In this document: piece after piece, positions 18,801 through 26,474 of the stretch | Numbering within the stretch: the stretch's first letter is position 1 | How the letters are laid out: every line of letters begins with the position of its first letter | NCBI GenBank assembly: GCA_964343805.1 | Contig: CAYFLR010000026.1 | Span: 10,860 to 74,859, forward strand | Reading direction: 5' to 3' | Length of the DNA stretch: 64,000 nucleotides | Origin: CAYFLR01 sp964343805 | GTDB taxonomy: Bacteria > Bdellovibrionota_B > Oligoflexia > CAYFLR01 | Notes under the pieces: generated by a model | The model's input: the letters and a program-made list of their open reading frames with translations, nothing else | Database searches by the model: none | What the model was told of the DNA's origin: nothing | Made by a program: the position numbers and the translations under genes

Positions 18801-19441
18801 AAGTGCTAAGAAAAACCATGACGCAAGGGACGGGAATTTCCGGGGCAAGAAGGGTTGCTATTTCATTGGATGACTACTTCTCTCAATCAGCACTATCAAA
18901 AAGGAAGGTAAGGGTTCCTACCTACGGAAAAACTGGTACTACCAATGATTATATTAATTCAACATTTGTAGGCTTTTTGCCCTATCCAACTGAAAAAGAT
19001 CAAGCCATCGACCCCTCCAACGCCTATGTAATGGCCGCTTATGTTGGGTACGATAAAAATTACAAGATGGTCAATAAGCCGGTAAAAATAACTGGTGCCC
19101 AAGGAGCCCTACCTATATGGGCTGGAGTGGCCAAAGAGATTGTCGATCTTAATAAATATGCAGACTACATCGATATCTATGACTTAACTATTCAGAAAAG
19201 GGGGGTTTACCCCATTTATCGAAATGAGCAAAAGTTAAAGGTCAAAGTGGACTCAAAGAGTGGAATTGTAAAATCTGTGGTCACCCCCGATCAGTTTGAT
19301 GGAGAGTCTTCAAGGGCTGGGGGACATAACTTGGTGACTGAAAGAAACATGGTGCATGTGGAAGGACATATCATTGATGACCAGTTTAAACCAATGCGTA
19401 TTTTCAAGTTATTTAAAGATGAGGAATTCGATTCTAACTAG
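15860..19441 (+). CDS. mrcA: class A penicillin-binding protein (PBP1A family), unusually long
   Basis: This is a bifunctional peptidoglycan polymerase and crosslinker of 1193 residues. An N-terminal TM (about 10-32) is followed by the GT51 glycosyltransferase, with catalytic Glu94 in ISAEDYYFYRHPGI and GGSTLTQQ. An OB-like linker follows, then the transpeptidase with S497 of SVFK, SEN at 554-556 and KTG at 1024. The SxN-KTG distance is about 470 residues, versus about 180 in E. coli PBP1A, so roughly 280 residues are inserted. The insert has an acidic patch (VPTEEEDFFAEQELADNN). The end overlaps the next gene by 23 nt. Family assignment is secure; the symbol is by analogy. Confidence 0.92.
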   Translation: MFLLRFFGNLLKSLVILGLLAGIGVVSYLLFELYLGDYTEYTRDSIMKRISAETSVYYRDGRNKIGVFFSQEHRTYIPIAEMPGHLLNAIISAEDYYFYRHPGINPFSLMRAAIAIAKARRIVQGGSTLTQQTAKNLFHRRERSFKAKFIEMIQALKLERRFSKKDILEFYLNQFHVVGNGRGIGIAAKYYFDKDVRDLTLVESAFIAGSVKGPFKYDPRSKKTEQSKAKARKEARIRKDWVLRRMLQNKTISQEEYNRSFGVEIPYNYGTFRYKAVSILDYIRKKLSQPEILEALGYESVDEIITSGLKIITTLDADVQKAARYHVRKNLSRVEHLVKGFSKGNEDNFVPVTDISVLDERNFYYAKIIRLGEDEKGQPQIYVSYGSVEGIIPYAQLVSFGDQGKWFVDRRKLKEGEKPYQAYLRVTLEDFKEGDYIYTSIVSKDPKKNQVVASLEVKPEVEGGLITIEKGDILALVSGFSTNTYNRAVYAKRQPGSVFKPFVFYGALQLGWNIMDPLRNVRTIYSFGQDFYFPKPDHPVKSDEVSMVWAGAKSENLASIHLLVHMTDKLRLDELQQLAMSVDMAHSPDEDRQSYIERVRDKLGIIVNPGQIKRYLFPSVVSEILPDIIFNQDRGLVENVSKMHFGLGFTVQIEEYLNQLDPEYVNQKIEDGEMEVPLPKKEIIYRINALQNNYLRYEEMLSTVQQDMQVFYDYYHVQKDPTYVPNSNSNNQFVLSDETVRERLQNYFLIYVEGQIKRVIYMPALPAGEEEFPASFIPLDINNLLYLIGEEELKNNSELVPTEEEDFFAEQELADNNTGMMGDDLDEDKPVFDVSQIYLDDRVPGWVINQLKLAMQNKYEPVWSEHKEDLYSIGMLSHHRDFRILVGLRYLIKLAKLAGISSHLSPILSFPLGANEVTLAESAKLYQLFLKGRVYTFGESKLSNQVNIIKQIEDRYGNKLYTPSRKERQIVDSVFSSKIFEVLRKTMTQGTGISGARRVAISLDDYFSQSALSKRKVRVPTYGKTGTTNDYINSTFVGFLPYPTEKDQAIDPSNAYVMAAYVGYDKNYKMVNKPVKITGAQGALPIWAGVAKEIVDLNKYADYIDIYDLTIQKRGVYPIYRNEQKLKVKVDSKSGIVKSVVTPDQFDGESSRAGGHNLVTERNMVHVEGHIIDDQFKPMRIFKLFKDEEFDSN

Positions 19442-22286
19442 GCTGCTCGGTCTGTTATTACCATTTTTAATACTGACTTCTCCACTTTTCGGTTTGCCGG
19501 TCTTTTTCGGGGGAAATCACAGTGATCTCAGCTGGAAGAAGCTGGTATCCCCTCGCTTTGAACTCTATTATCAAGATGATAATTTAGATGACGCTACCTA
19601 TACCCTTAAGTATTTAGAATACTACCTTCCTGCTTTAGAGGAAGATTTAGGAATTAAGGTTCACAATCGAATTGAGGTGGTGCTTTTCTCTCGCTCTGGA
19701 GTCGGAGGGTTTGCTAACCTAGTTACTGATCAAATAGAAATAAGCTCAAGTGGGCGGTGCACCAAGGGGCTCATACTCCATGAGTTGACTCACCATGTGA
19801 TGTATAAGCATTTTGATAACGTACTGGGTGCAGTTCAGAGTATTTTTCACTTGATCCCTATGCCCCCCTGGTTTCTGGAGGGCTTGGCTGAATATGAATC
19901 TGACTCTAATGGACCCTTCAATATATTTCAATATTTGACTTCCATGGAGTTGCATAACACCTATCCTACTTTTGATCGTCTTAATTCAGATTTCTATAAT
20001 AGTTCTACTTGGATGCAGACGGGTTATTTGGTTGGCCGTGGCATGGTGGATCATATCACCCGGAGACTTATTAAAGAGCCATTAGCCTTGTTAAAATTAT
20101 TAGCCATTTTTAAAGATAATACCTTGAGTTGGAGATACTTTTGGTCTTTTGATCAGACATTAGAGGAGCTTACTAAGTTCTCACCAGAACAAATATATTC
20201 TCAATGGAAAAAACAGAACAGTCAAATGGTCCGAACTTGGGCAAAATCAAAGGATCGGATTGTCCAGAAATCTAAGCGCATTCCTCTTCCTTCTTATAAC
20301 CGTCTTACGTATATTCAACCCGTAAGTAAATTTGGTGAATATATATATATGGATCGATCCAATGATCGAGGTTTTTATAGCCTGAAATTTGCTAAGGTGG
20401 TGGGGGATCAATGGAAGGTTTATGATACTGTTCAGCTGCCCTTTCGACCTGCCACAACTAAGGTGGGTATTCACCACAAAAGAAAGCACTTCATGTTTAT
20501 GGAAAGGTTGAGCGGATGGTATGGCGAGCCTCAAACCCGAGTGTGGGAACTTGATATTGAAACCAAAGAGTTTAAGATGCTTGGAGAATGGCCTGCTCGT
20601 ATAACATCTCTATACTATGCTGGTGAGAATATTGTGCTTCGTTACGAAGAGAAGAGTAAGCAGATTATAGCTCTATTTAGCAGAAAGTTGAAGAAGCTAA
20701 AAAATATAAAAACTGCTGGTTCTCCCTATCACCTCATCCTGCATGATGTGACTAAGTTTTATGGTTCAGTAGCTTATACTCTGGTTGATGATAACTTCAA
20801 TTCTTCTCTCTCTGTCTATCAAAGAGGAAAACATCGACGTTTAGAGAAAATCCCTGAGACCTATAACGCTTCATCCATTCGCTTTATTGATGACGAAAAC
20901 CTTTTGGGTTTGGTGTACCCCAATCTTATCGGGAATGTATTTACCTATAATCTATTTAAAAACCGTTTTAAAATATTAACAAATATGGCTGATTCCATTC
21001 ATGCTTTGGAATACGATACTCACAATAACCGCCTCTTTTTTAATCTCTTTACCCATCCCTATTGGCAGCCTCGCATGATGTCGCTTAATTTTGAAACGGC
21101 TCGTCGGGTTCCTCATCGCGCATTAATGAAGGGGAGCAAGGAAAAACCCAAAGAGTTGATTTTACCAATAGCCAAGCGCCTTCCAAAGAAGTTAAATAAA
21201 AGGTATAAATTCCAAGATAAAATGTACAGAGAGTTTGCTTTTGCGCGTTTTAAACACATATTTTCGATTCCTACTCTAGGAAATGATGATCGAGGAATGA
21301 CAGTAGGTGTTTTTTCTGTTCCGTTGATTGATTCTTTAGAAAAGCATTTAGTTGAAGCGAGCCTCTCCTATGGTCTTTATAGCAATAGACCTTCCTATGG
21401 TCTTACCTATACAAATAGTCACTTCCTCCCCACCATATACCTATCTGCTGGTGATAATGCATACTATAATGGTGTTCTAAAGGCGGATGATGGGGAGGGA
21501 TATAAAATCAGTTACCTGCGAAAGCCCTATGGTCGAATAGGTCTTCGTATCCCGCTAAGACCTGTTTCTACCACACTTTTCCTATCAAAAGAGTATGCTC
21601 ACTTTTCGCGTCTGCTTGGACCAAAGACAGAGACAGGAAGTCTCTCTTTAAATACTCTCAGTATCTCATATAGCCGCCCAGTGATATTTGGAGGCTTTGG
21701 TGCAGGCTTATCTTATAGGGTTACTGATGGGCTTTTTGATAGCTATTACTCCTATCAGCGTTTTGCAGAAAACCTCTGGTTTAAGGTGGATCTTCCTTGG
21801 GATTCCCAAATTTTTAGAGTTTCTATTGAGCATGCCTTCAATATAGGAAAAAAGAAGATGAACGCACCCGAGACCTACAGTTCCTTTGTGGGAATTCGTA
21901 ATAATAATGTGGATGGCTTTAACAATCGGGTGATTGATCTCTCTATTCCGGGTACTGTTAGTGCAGTCTCCTCAAAACAAGGTGATCAGAAGCTGGTTTC
22001 GAAGCTATCCTATGACTTTCCGGTGGTGAGTACCCTGGATAAGAGAATTTCCATTTTATATCTGGATTCATTAGATGGTTCAGCCTTTGTCTATCTTGGT
22101 AATGCCTGGTCCAAGGGGGCTTTAAACTTAAATGATTTTAAATTGATATCCGGTTTCAATCTTTCTCTGTCTATGGAGAATAAAGGAGTGCAATTTGCTC
22201 CTGGTCTTGGATTTAGTCTTGATATGGTTAAATATCAACCCTCAGTCTACTTCTCTTTTTCCTATGCTCCCTTGCTAGATTACTAG
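19419..22286 (+). CDS. exported HExxH metallopeptidase-like protein with propeller-like and barrel-like regions
   Basis: Starting at the ATG at 19419 gives a 955-residue protein with a clean signal peptide (LLGLLLPFLILTSPLFG). The upstream in-frame start at 19356 lacks one and lies deep in the PBP gene. Residues about 40-270 resemble the peptidase MA (gluzincin) domain, with HELTHH at 121-126 and EGLAEYE at 154-160. The middle (about 290-590) has repeated beta blades like TolB/propeller proteins. The last 300 or so residues are rich in alternating aromatic and polar strands and end in a strand with aromatic residues near the C-terminus (VYFSFSYAPLLDY), suggesting an outer-membrane barrel. The order is seen; function and barrel topology are inferred. 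It overlaps the PBP1A gene by 23 nt, so it is co-transcribed. Confidence 0.75.
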   Translation: MRNSILTRLLGLLLPFLILTSPLFGLPVFFGGNHSDLSWKKLVSPRFELYYQDDNLDDATYTLKYLEYYLPALEEDLGIKVHNRIEVVLFSRSGVGGFANLVTDQIEISSSGRCTKGLILHELTHHVMYKHFDNVLGAVQSIFHLIPMPPWFLEGLAEYESDSNGPFNIFQYLTSMELHNTYPTFDRLNSDFYNSSTWMQTGYLVGRGMVDHITRRLIKEPLALLKLLAIFKDNTLSWRYFWSFDQTLEELTKFSPEQIYSQWKKQNSQMVRTWAKSKDRIVQKSKRIPLPSYNRLTYIQPVSKFGEYIYMDRSNDRGFYSLKFAKVVGDQWKVYDTVQLPFRPATTKVGIHHKRKHFMFMERLSGWYGEPQTRVWELDIETKEFKMLGEWPARITSLYYAGENIVLRYEEKSKQIIALFSRKLKKLKNIKTAGSPYHLILHDVTKFYGSVAYTLVDDNFNSSLSVYQRGKHRRLEKIPETYNASSIRFIDDENLLGLVYPNLIGNVFTYNLFKNRFKILTNMADSIHALEYDTHNNRLFFNLFTHPYWQPRMMSLNFETARRVPHRALMKGSKEKPKELILPIAKRLPKKLNKRYKFQDKMYREFAFARFKHIFSIPTLGNDDRGMTVGVFSVPLIDSLEKHLVEASLSYGLYSNRPSYGLTYTNSHFLPTIYLSAGDNAYYNGVLKADDGEGYKISYLRKPYGRIGLRIPLRPVSTTLFLSKEYAHFSRLLGPKTETGSLSLNTLSISYSRPVIFGGFGAGLSYRVTDGLFDSYYSYQRFAENLWFKVDLPWDSQIFRVSIEHAFNIGKKKMNAPETYSSFVGIRNNNVDGFNNRVIDLSIPGTVSAVSSKQGDQKLVSKLSYDFPVVSTLDKRISILYLDSLDGSAFVYLGNAWSKGALNLNDFKLISGFNLSLSMENKGVQFAPGLGFSLDMVKYQPSVYFSFSYAPLLDY

Positions 22287-22395
22287 TATTCCATTTAATT
22301 AATAGCTACTTAACATATTCACATTAAAGATATGATCATTCTTGTCGATGGATGGTATAGCATCGGGTTTATTTCCTTATCTATGTGAGGATATC

Positions 22396-22785
22396 ATGGC
22401 GGGTAATGAAAAAAGAAGAACTGCGCGAATACAAGTAGATGCCTCTTTAAGAGTCTATATTCGTTCCATTGGGAATAATGTTAAGTATGAATTTTGGACC
22501 CAAAATATCAGTAATCAGGGACTCAAATTAGAAAGTCGTAAGACTAGAAAATATCCCTTTTCCGGCTCTACTTTATTAGATGTATCTATGCAGTTAGATA
22601 CTATTGATAAGCCTATCTTGCAGTTCGTTTGCAAGGTGGCAAGGGTGTATGAGGATGAGGGGAATGTACAGTTTGGAGTGCGTATAGTTCAAATTGATTC
22701 TGAAGATATGACGTTGTTAAATAGCTATATCGAGCAGTGTATCGAAGAGGGAGAAACCTCAGATAACCTTTCTAAAGTATCTTAA
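22396..22785 (+). CDS. PilZ-domain protein (c-di-GMP binding candidate)
   Basis: This is a 129-residue single-domain protein. The start at 22396 (MAGNEKRRTARIQVD) has a GAGG ribosome site 7 nt upstream; the TTG at 22342 lacks one. The N-terminal EKRRTARIQVD resembles the PilZ RxxxR motif. The central NISNQGLKLES stands where PilZ proteins have (D/N)xSxxG, so both parts of the c-di-GMP site are present. It has no TM or output domain, so it would act through a partner protein. It stands alone between the HExxH gene and the TIGR02147-like gene, with a hairpin at its stop codon. Confidence 0.8.
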   Translation: MAGNEKRRTARIQVDASLRVYIRSIGNNVKYEFWTQNISNQGLKLESRKTRKYPFSGSTLLDVSMQLDTIDKPILQFVCKVARVYEDEGNVQFGVRIVQIDSEDMTLLNSYIEQCIEEGETSDNLSKVS

Positions 22786-22800
22786 GTATACCAAGATACT
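22776..22800 (+). terminator. hairpin over the stop codon of the PilZ gene
   Basis: Perfect 8-bp stem (AGTATCTT / AAGATACT) with a 9-nt loop spanning the TAA stop. No U-tract follows, so it is a weak terminator or 3'-end stabiliser. Confidence 0.4.
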
Positions 22801-22948
22801 CTCCGTATCACAAAAAAATTACCAAAATAATACATTCAAATTAGGTTGTTATGTGGTGGTAACAAAAATTATTGGTAAAATATATAATTTTTGACTAGAC
22901 AGCCAGGGGACATTCTGCTAGGGTAAATTTTGTAAGGGGGGGGAGAAA

Positions 22949-23728
22949 ATGGAACAAGAAAGTACTTTAAATAGTATTGAGACATTAAATTCTTGGATTG
23001 AAGATTTCTTAAATCAAAAGAAAAACCTTTCTAAGACCTATATTGCTAAAAAATGTGATATCACACTTCCTTTTCTGATTATGATCCTGAAAGGCAAAAG
23101 ACGCCTAAATCAAAATCTAGCCGTTAAAATATTGAATGTTCTAAAACGAAACTCTGAAGATATAAGTCAGTTTCTAGGTGGCCTTCAATTAGAAAGAGAG
23201 GGCAAAGAAGTCCAGGCTTTCAAAGTGAAGGAAAGGGCAGACCTAGAAAAAAATATTCTTAATGAAGAGATCACAAGAATTTTAGCTCATGACAATAATC
23301 TTTATAACGCTGTTATTGATCTAACCTGGGGGCCTTTGCATAAAGATTACCTGGTTAGAAAGTATGGAATGGATATCATCAATAACCTCATGTTGTTGGT
23401 TGATAAGAAGTTTCTAAATTATGATGGAATTACTTTTCGTTTAGAAGGGGGAAGTGAGCTTTCTAGTAAGGCAGAGCATATCTTTCGATTTGTTCGCAAT
23501 ATACTAGCCAACGAAGAGTCTAATTATATATTAAAGCAAAATCCTGGGAGTATTAGATACCAAGTGGAAGATGTCAGTGAAAAGGGGTTTGATAAAATTA
23601 AAAACTTGCTAGCCGATGTTGCGGAGCAAGTAGATGAAATAGTGCAAGCCCATAAAGAGTCTCCCATAGAAGGTAAAGGAGTGCGGATGGGTTTTGTTGG
23701 TCTAGTGACTAAATATAGGAGAGGGTAA
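22949..23728 (+). CDS. TIGR02147-like putative transcription regulator
   Basis: This 259-residue protein has an N-terminal helix-turn-helix (SKTYIAKKCDITLPFLIMILKGKRRLNQNLAVKIL, split here by family pattern: 'SPSFLKLVIDGKRNLS' in relatives). A long helical region follows with the family-like spacing and an ending in which a predicted helix (LLADVAEQVDEIVQAH) precedes a short basic tail. Proteins of this type are abundant in Bdellovibrio, Fibrobacter and relatives and have no well-established function. The ATG at 22949 follows a GGGGGGAG purine run. It is 2 nt from the next gene, a small secreted protein, which suggests a two-gene unit. The family call is from remembered pattern, not a search. 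Confidence 0.65.
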   Translation: MEQESTLNSIETLNSWIEDFLNQKKNLSKTYIAKKCDITLPFLIMILKGKRRLNQNLAVKILNVLKRNSEDISQFLGGLQLEREGKEVQAFKVKERADLEKNILNEEITRILAHDNNLYNAVIDLTWGPLHKDYLVRKYGMDIINNLMLLVDKKFLNYDGITFRLEGGSELSSKAEHIFRFVRNILANEESNYILKQNPGSIRYQVEDVSEKGFDKIKNLLADVAEQVDEIVQAHKESPIEGKGVRMGFVGLVTKYRRG

Positions 23729-23730
23729 CC

Positions 23731-24042
23731 ATGAAAAAACTAACTAAAAAGAAGATCCTACTGTTGCTAACTTTGGTAACACTGAGTTTTGCTAGCACCA
23801 CCAGCTTATATGCAGGTCATGGTGGAGGGTATTTCTTTGCACAGTTTTCCAAGTTCTTTAAGATGAACACTTTTGCTTTCGTAAAGAAATCTCCAATCAA
23901 AACAATCAAGGGTAAAAAAGACCCGGTATTTGATGCTTCAAAAGTAGATCACAAAAAATCTTTTGAACCTACGGTTAAACCTATCGAGCCAATGCAATTC
24001 AATCAATTAGAATTGGAAAGAGATCGCTCTTATCATAAATAA
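23731..24042 (+). CDS. small secreted protein, unknown function
   Basis: This 103-residue protein has a strong signal peptide (KKKILLLLTLVTLSFASTTSLYA) followed by GHGGGYFF and a basic, mostly disordered mature part of about 75 residues (KKSPIKTIKGKKDPVFD; VKPIEPMQFNQLELERD). It has no Cys and no known motif. It begins 2 nt after the TIGR02147-like gene with a GGAG in the overlap region, so it is very likely co-translated. A perfect hairpin lies 18 nt past the stop. I do not recognise the family. Confidence 0.7.
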   Translation: MKKLTKKKILLLLTLVTLSFASTTSLYAGHGGGYFFAQFSKFFKMNTFAFVKKSPIKTIKGKKDPVFDASKVDHKKSFEPTVKPIEPMQFNQLELERDRSYHK

Positions 24043-24060
24043 TTGATCCATATTTACAAA

Positions 24061-24086
24061 CTACAGTCGGTATATTCCGACTGTAG
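24061..24086 (+). terminator. perfect hairpin after the small secreted protein gene
   Basis: A 10-bp perfect inverted repeat (CTACAGTCGG / CCGACTGTAG) with a 6-nt loop (TATATT). The distal side is not followed by a U-run, so it is a terminator candidate lacking a standard tail, or a processing/stability hairpin. Confidence 0.5.
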
Positions 24087-24150
24087 CTTGTAGTATCTTA
24101 GTTCATCCATTTGAGTAGACAGCAAAGAGTGCATTTGATAATCTTGCACT

Positions 24151-25140
24151 ATGAAAAATACACTCAAAGCTCTTATTATAGGTGGTGCCGGATATATCGG
24201 CTCTCATTGTAACAAATACTTTAATCAAAAGGGTGTGGAGACCGTCATCTTAGATAATCTCAGCACCGGTTTTGGAGAGTTTGTTAAATGGGGCCAGTTT
24301 ATTCATGGCGATCTACACAATTCTCATGGTCTCAGTTCCATTTTTTCTCAGCATAAAATTGATGTTGTAATTCATTTTGCAGCCTGTGCTGAAGTCGGTG
24401 AGTCGGTGAGTGATCCGGCTAAGTACTATTACAACAATTTGCTTGGGACATTTAATCTGCTCGAACAGATGAGAATCCATCAAGTAGATAAAATTGTCTT
24501 TTCCTCAACCTGCGCAACTTATGGTATGCCAGAAAAAGTACCCATTGCTGAGGACCATCCACAAAAGCCCATTAATCCCTATGGAAATACCAAACTTGCC
24601 GTAGAGCTTATGCTACAAGATTTTTGTCACGCCTATGGTATTAACTATGTTGCTCTTAGATATTTTAATGCAGCAGGAGCAGATCCAGAAGGTGAAGTTG
24701 GTGAAAGTCACTCTCCTGAGTCTCATTTAATTCCCTTAGTATTAGATGCTATTTCGGGAAAAAGAGCAGATATCAAGATTTTTGGTGAAGATTATGACAC
24801 CCCCGATGGGACTTGTATTAGAGATTATATTCACGTGATGGATTTAGCCGATGCTCATTACCTCGCTTGGAAATGGCTTTCAGATAATAATAAAAGTACT
24901 GTCTTCAATTTAGGAAATGGTCAGGGTTATTCAGTAAAAGAGATAATTAATACTGCAATAAAAGTTACAGGCAAAGAGTGCACGGTAACTAAAAGTGATC
25001 GACGACCAGGTGATCCACCTCGCTTGATCGCTGCCGCAGGTAAAGCTCTGAATGAATTAGGGTGGAATCCTCAGTATGCAGATATAGAGGTTATTATAGA
25101 GCATGCTTGGAACTGGCATCAAAAAGGAGAGCCTAAATGA
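24151..25140 (+). CDS. galE: UDP-glucose 4-epimerase
   Basis: This 329-residue SDR enzyme interconverts UDP-glucose and UDP-galactose (or the N-acetyl forms) for LPS and polysaccharide synthesis. The Rossmann motif GGAGYIGSHC is at residues 11-20. The catalytic Ser-Ser-Thr (VFSSTCATYG) and YGNTK (Tyr-x3-Lys) are present, then LRYFNAAGADPEGEVGE and the C-terminal NLGNGQGYSVKEI block. Length is normal for GalE. No clear ribosome site precedes the ATG at 24151, and a GATAAT sequence lies only 8 nt upstream, which might mean a leaderless message (weak). The stop overlaps the next start as ATGA. Confidence 0.95.
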   Translation: MKNTLKALIIGGAGYIGSHCNKYFNQKGVETVILDNLSTGFGEFVKWGQFIHGDLHNSHGLSSIFSQHKIDVVIHFAACAEVGESVSDPAKYYYNNLLGTFNLLEQMRIHQVDKIVFSSTCATYGMPEKVPIAEDHPQKPINPYGNTKLAVELMLQDFCHAYGINYVALRYFNAAGADPEGEVGESHSPESHLIPLVLDAISGKRADIKIFGEDYDTPDGTCIRDYIHVMDLADAHYLAWKWLSDNNKSTVFNLGNGQGYSVKEIINTAIKVTGKECTVTKSDRRPGDPPRLIAAAGKALNELGWNPQYADIEVIIEHAWNWHQKGEPK

Positions 25141-26474
25141 TTCGAAGTGGGTCCGGTTGGTTAACCACCATCTTCTTATTACTCGTTATTGCAATAGGGT
25201 TGGGAGTCTTTTCGTATTTTGAAATTGAGAAAAGAAACAATCAATATTTAACCCTCATAATGGAAGCTGCTCCAGCTTCCCAAGCGGCTAAGCTTAAGCT
25301 AGATTTTGGTAAGCTTAATTCCCTTACCCAAGAATATGACAAGATTTTAAAGAATAGAAAAAATAAAATTGCCAATATTCGTAAGCTCATTGGTCAACTT
25401 CGCCAGCGAGGGGTGGATTTAAAAAAGAAGATTAAGAAACAGATGCCTAGTAAAAAGCAGGATAAATCAATCGAAGAGGCTGATGAAGAAGTTCTTGATC
25501 TACTTCCTGTTTCAGAGGTTGAAGAGAGCAATAAAAAGAAAGCCTCTAAGCTTAAAAAGGCTTCTATCAAAATATTAAGAGCCCTAGCGGTATTTGATCG
25601 TTCTTTTGATAACCTACTTTTAGAGATGTATCGCTTGGGCACCGAGCATTCCACCGGTCGAGGTAGCAAATCACTGTTTGATAGTTATGGGAGACTCAAA
25701 GAAAGGACCGGGAAACTTACTGCCCTGTTAGCCCCTAAAATGAGAAACCATGAAAAATTTATCACTCGTAAAGTTGATAAGCTCCAAAGTGAGTTGGTGG
25801 GGTATGTCTCAATATTAAAAGCCTTAGTAAAAAACCACTCCAAGTACCCTTTTGAAATTAATAATTTAGAAAAGAAACTGAGTGATATGACTAAGGCCAA
25901 AGAAGGGGATCAAAAACAGATTGCCAATATTCAGACACGGTTGATCTCTTCCTTTCCTAATTATCAGATATATTGGATGGGACTCTTAGCCGTCACTGGC
26001 TTACTATTTTTACTTCTCATTATTACTCGCTTTAATATTGTAGCAAAAGGCCGGGCTAAAAAATTACTTGCTAGAAAACCAGCTGCTTCGGCGGCTCCTG
26101 TTTCTTCTCAAACTGCGGGTGAAAAGGTCTACCTGGCAGAATTAATAGAGGGGACAGTTGAGCTTTATGAGGACTGTAATAAAGCAGAAGGTGTTGTAGA
26201 TCAATGGATTCAAGAAGTTGGGCAACTGTCCAACTCTCCTATGCGGCTTCCTTTGCAGCTTCAGAAAATGATAAATAAGATCAAACTTGAAGTAAAAATG
26301 ATTATTCAAGTAGGGCAGAAAGCAGGGCTAGGATTTCCTAGTTTTAAGTCAGCGCGTAAAAAGAAAGTCAGAACAGAATCTGAAATAGTTGCCTCATCAA
26401 CCCCTAAATCAACGAAGAAAAAGACATCTCCGGCTAGCCAAGAGGATCCGGTTATTCGCATTAATTCAGATTAA
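25137..26474 (+). CDS. two-TM coiled-coil membrane protein, unknown function
   Basis: This is a 445-residue protein. TM1 is at about 9-27 (TTIFLLLVIAIGLGVFSYF). A long, Lys-rich, mostly coiled-coil extracytoplasmic region follows (about 30-275). TM2 is at about 280-300 (WMGLLAVTGLLFLLLIITRF). A cytoplasmic tail of about 145 residues then contains an Ala/Pro linker, a helical segment (AELIEGTVELYEDCNKAEG) and a basic end (SARKKKVRTES). The topology resembles a chemoreceptor or sensor without a recognisable HAMP, kinase or methyl-accepting domain. It is translationally coupled to galE by ATGA and converges on the hydrolase-like gene with a 4-nt overlap. Function not recognised. Confidence 0.65.
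   Translation: MIRSGSGWLTTIFLLLVIAIGLGVFSYFEIEKRNNQYLTLIMEAAPASQAAKLKLDFGKLNSLTQEYDKILKNRKNKIANIRKLIGQLRQRGVDLKKKIKKQMPSKKQDKSIEEADEEVLDLLPVSEVEESNKKKASKLKKASIKILRALAVFDRSFDNLLLEMYRLGTEHSTGRGSKSLFDSYGRLKERTGKLTALLAPKMRNHEKFITRKVDKLQSELVGYVSILKALVKNHSKYPFEINNLEKKLSDMTKAKEGDQKQIANIQTRLISSFPNYQIYWMGLLAVTGLLFLLLIITRFNIVAKGRAKKLLARKPAASAAPVSSQTAGEKVYLAELIEGTVELYEDCNKAEGVVDQWIQEVGQLSNSPMRLPLQLQKMINKIKLEVKMIIQVGQKAGLGFPSFKSARKKKVRTESEIVASSTPKSTKKKTSPASQEDPVIRINSD

Noticed and set aside
19356..19418. Upstream start of the HExxH protein
   Set aside because: It lies inside the PBP1A gene and would bury the signal peptide.
22342..22395. Upstream TTG start of the PilZ protein
   Set aside because: No ribosome site; the ATG at 22396 has a well-placed GAGG.
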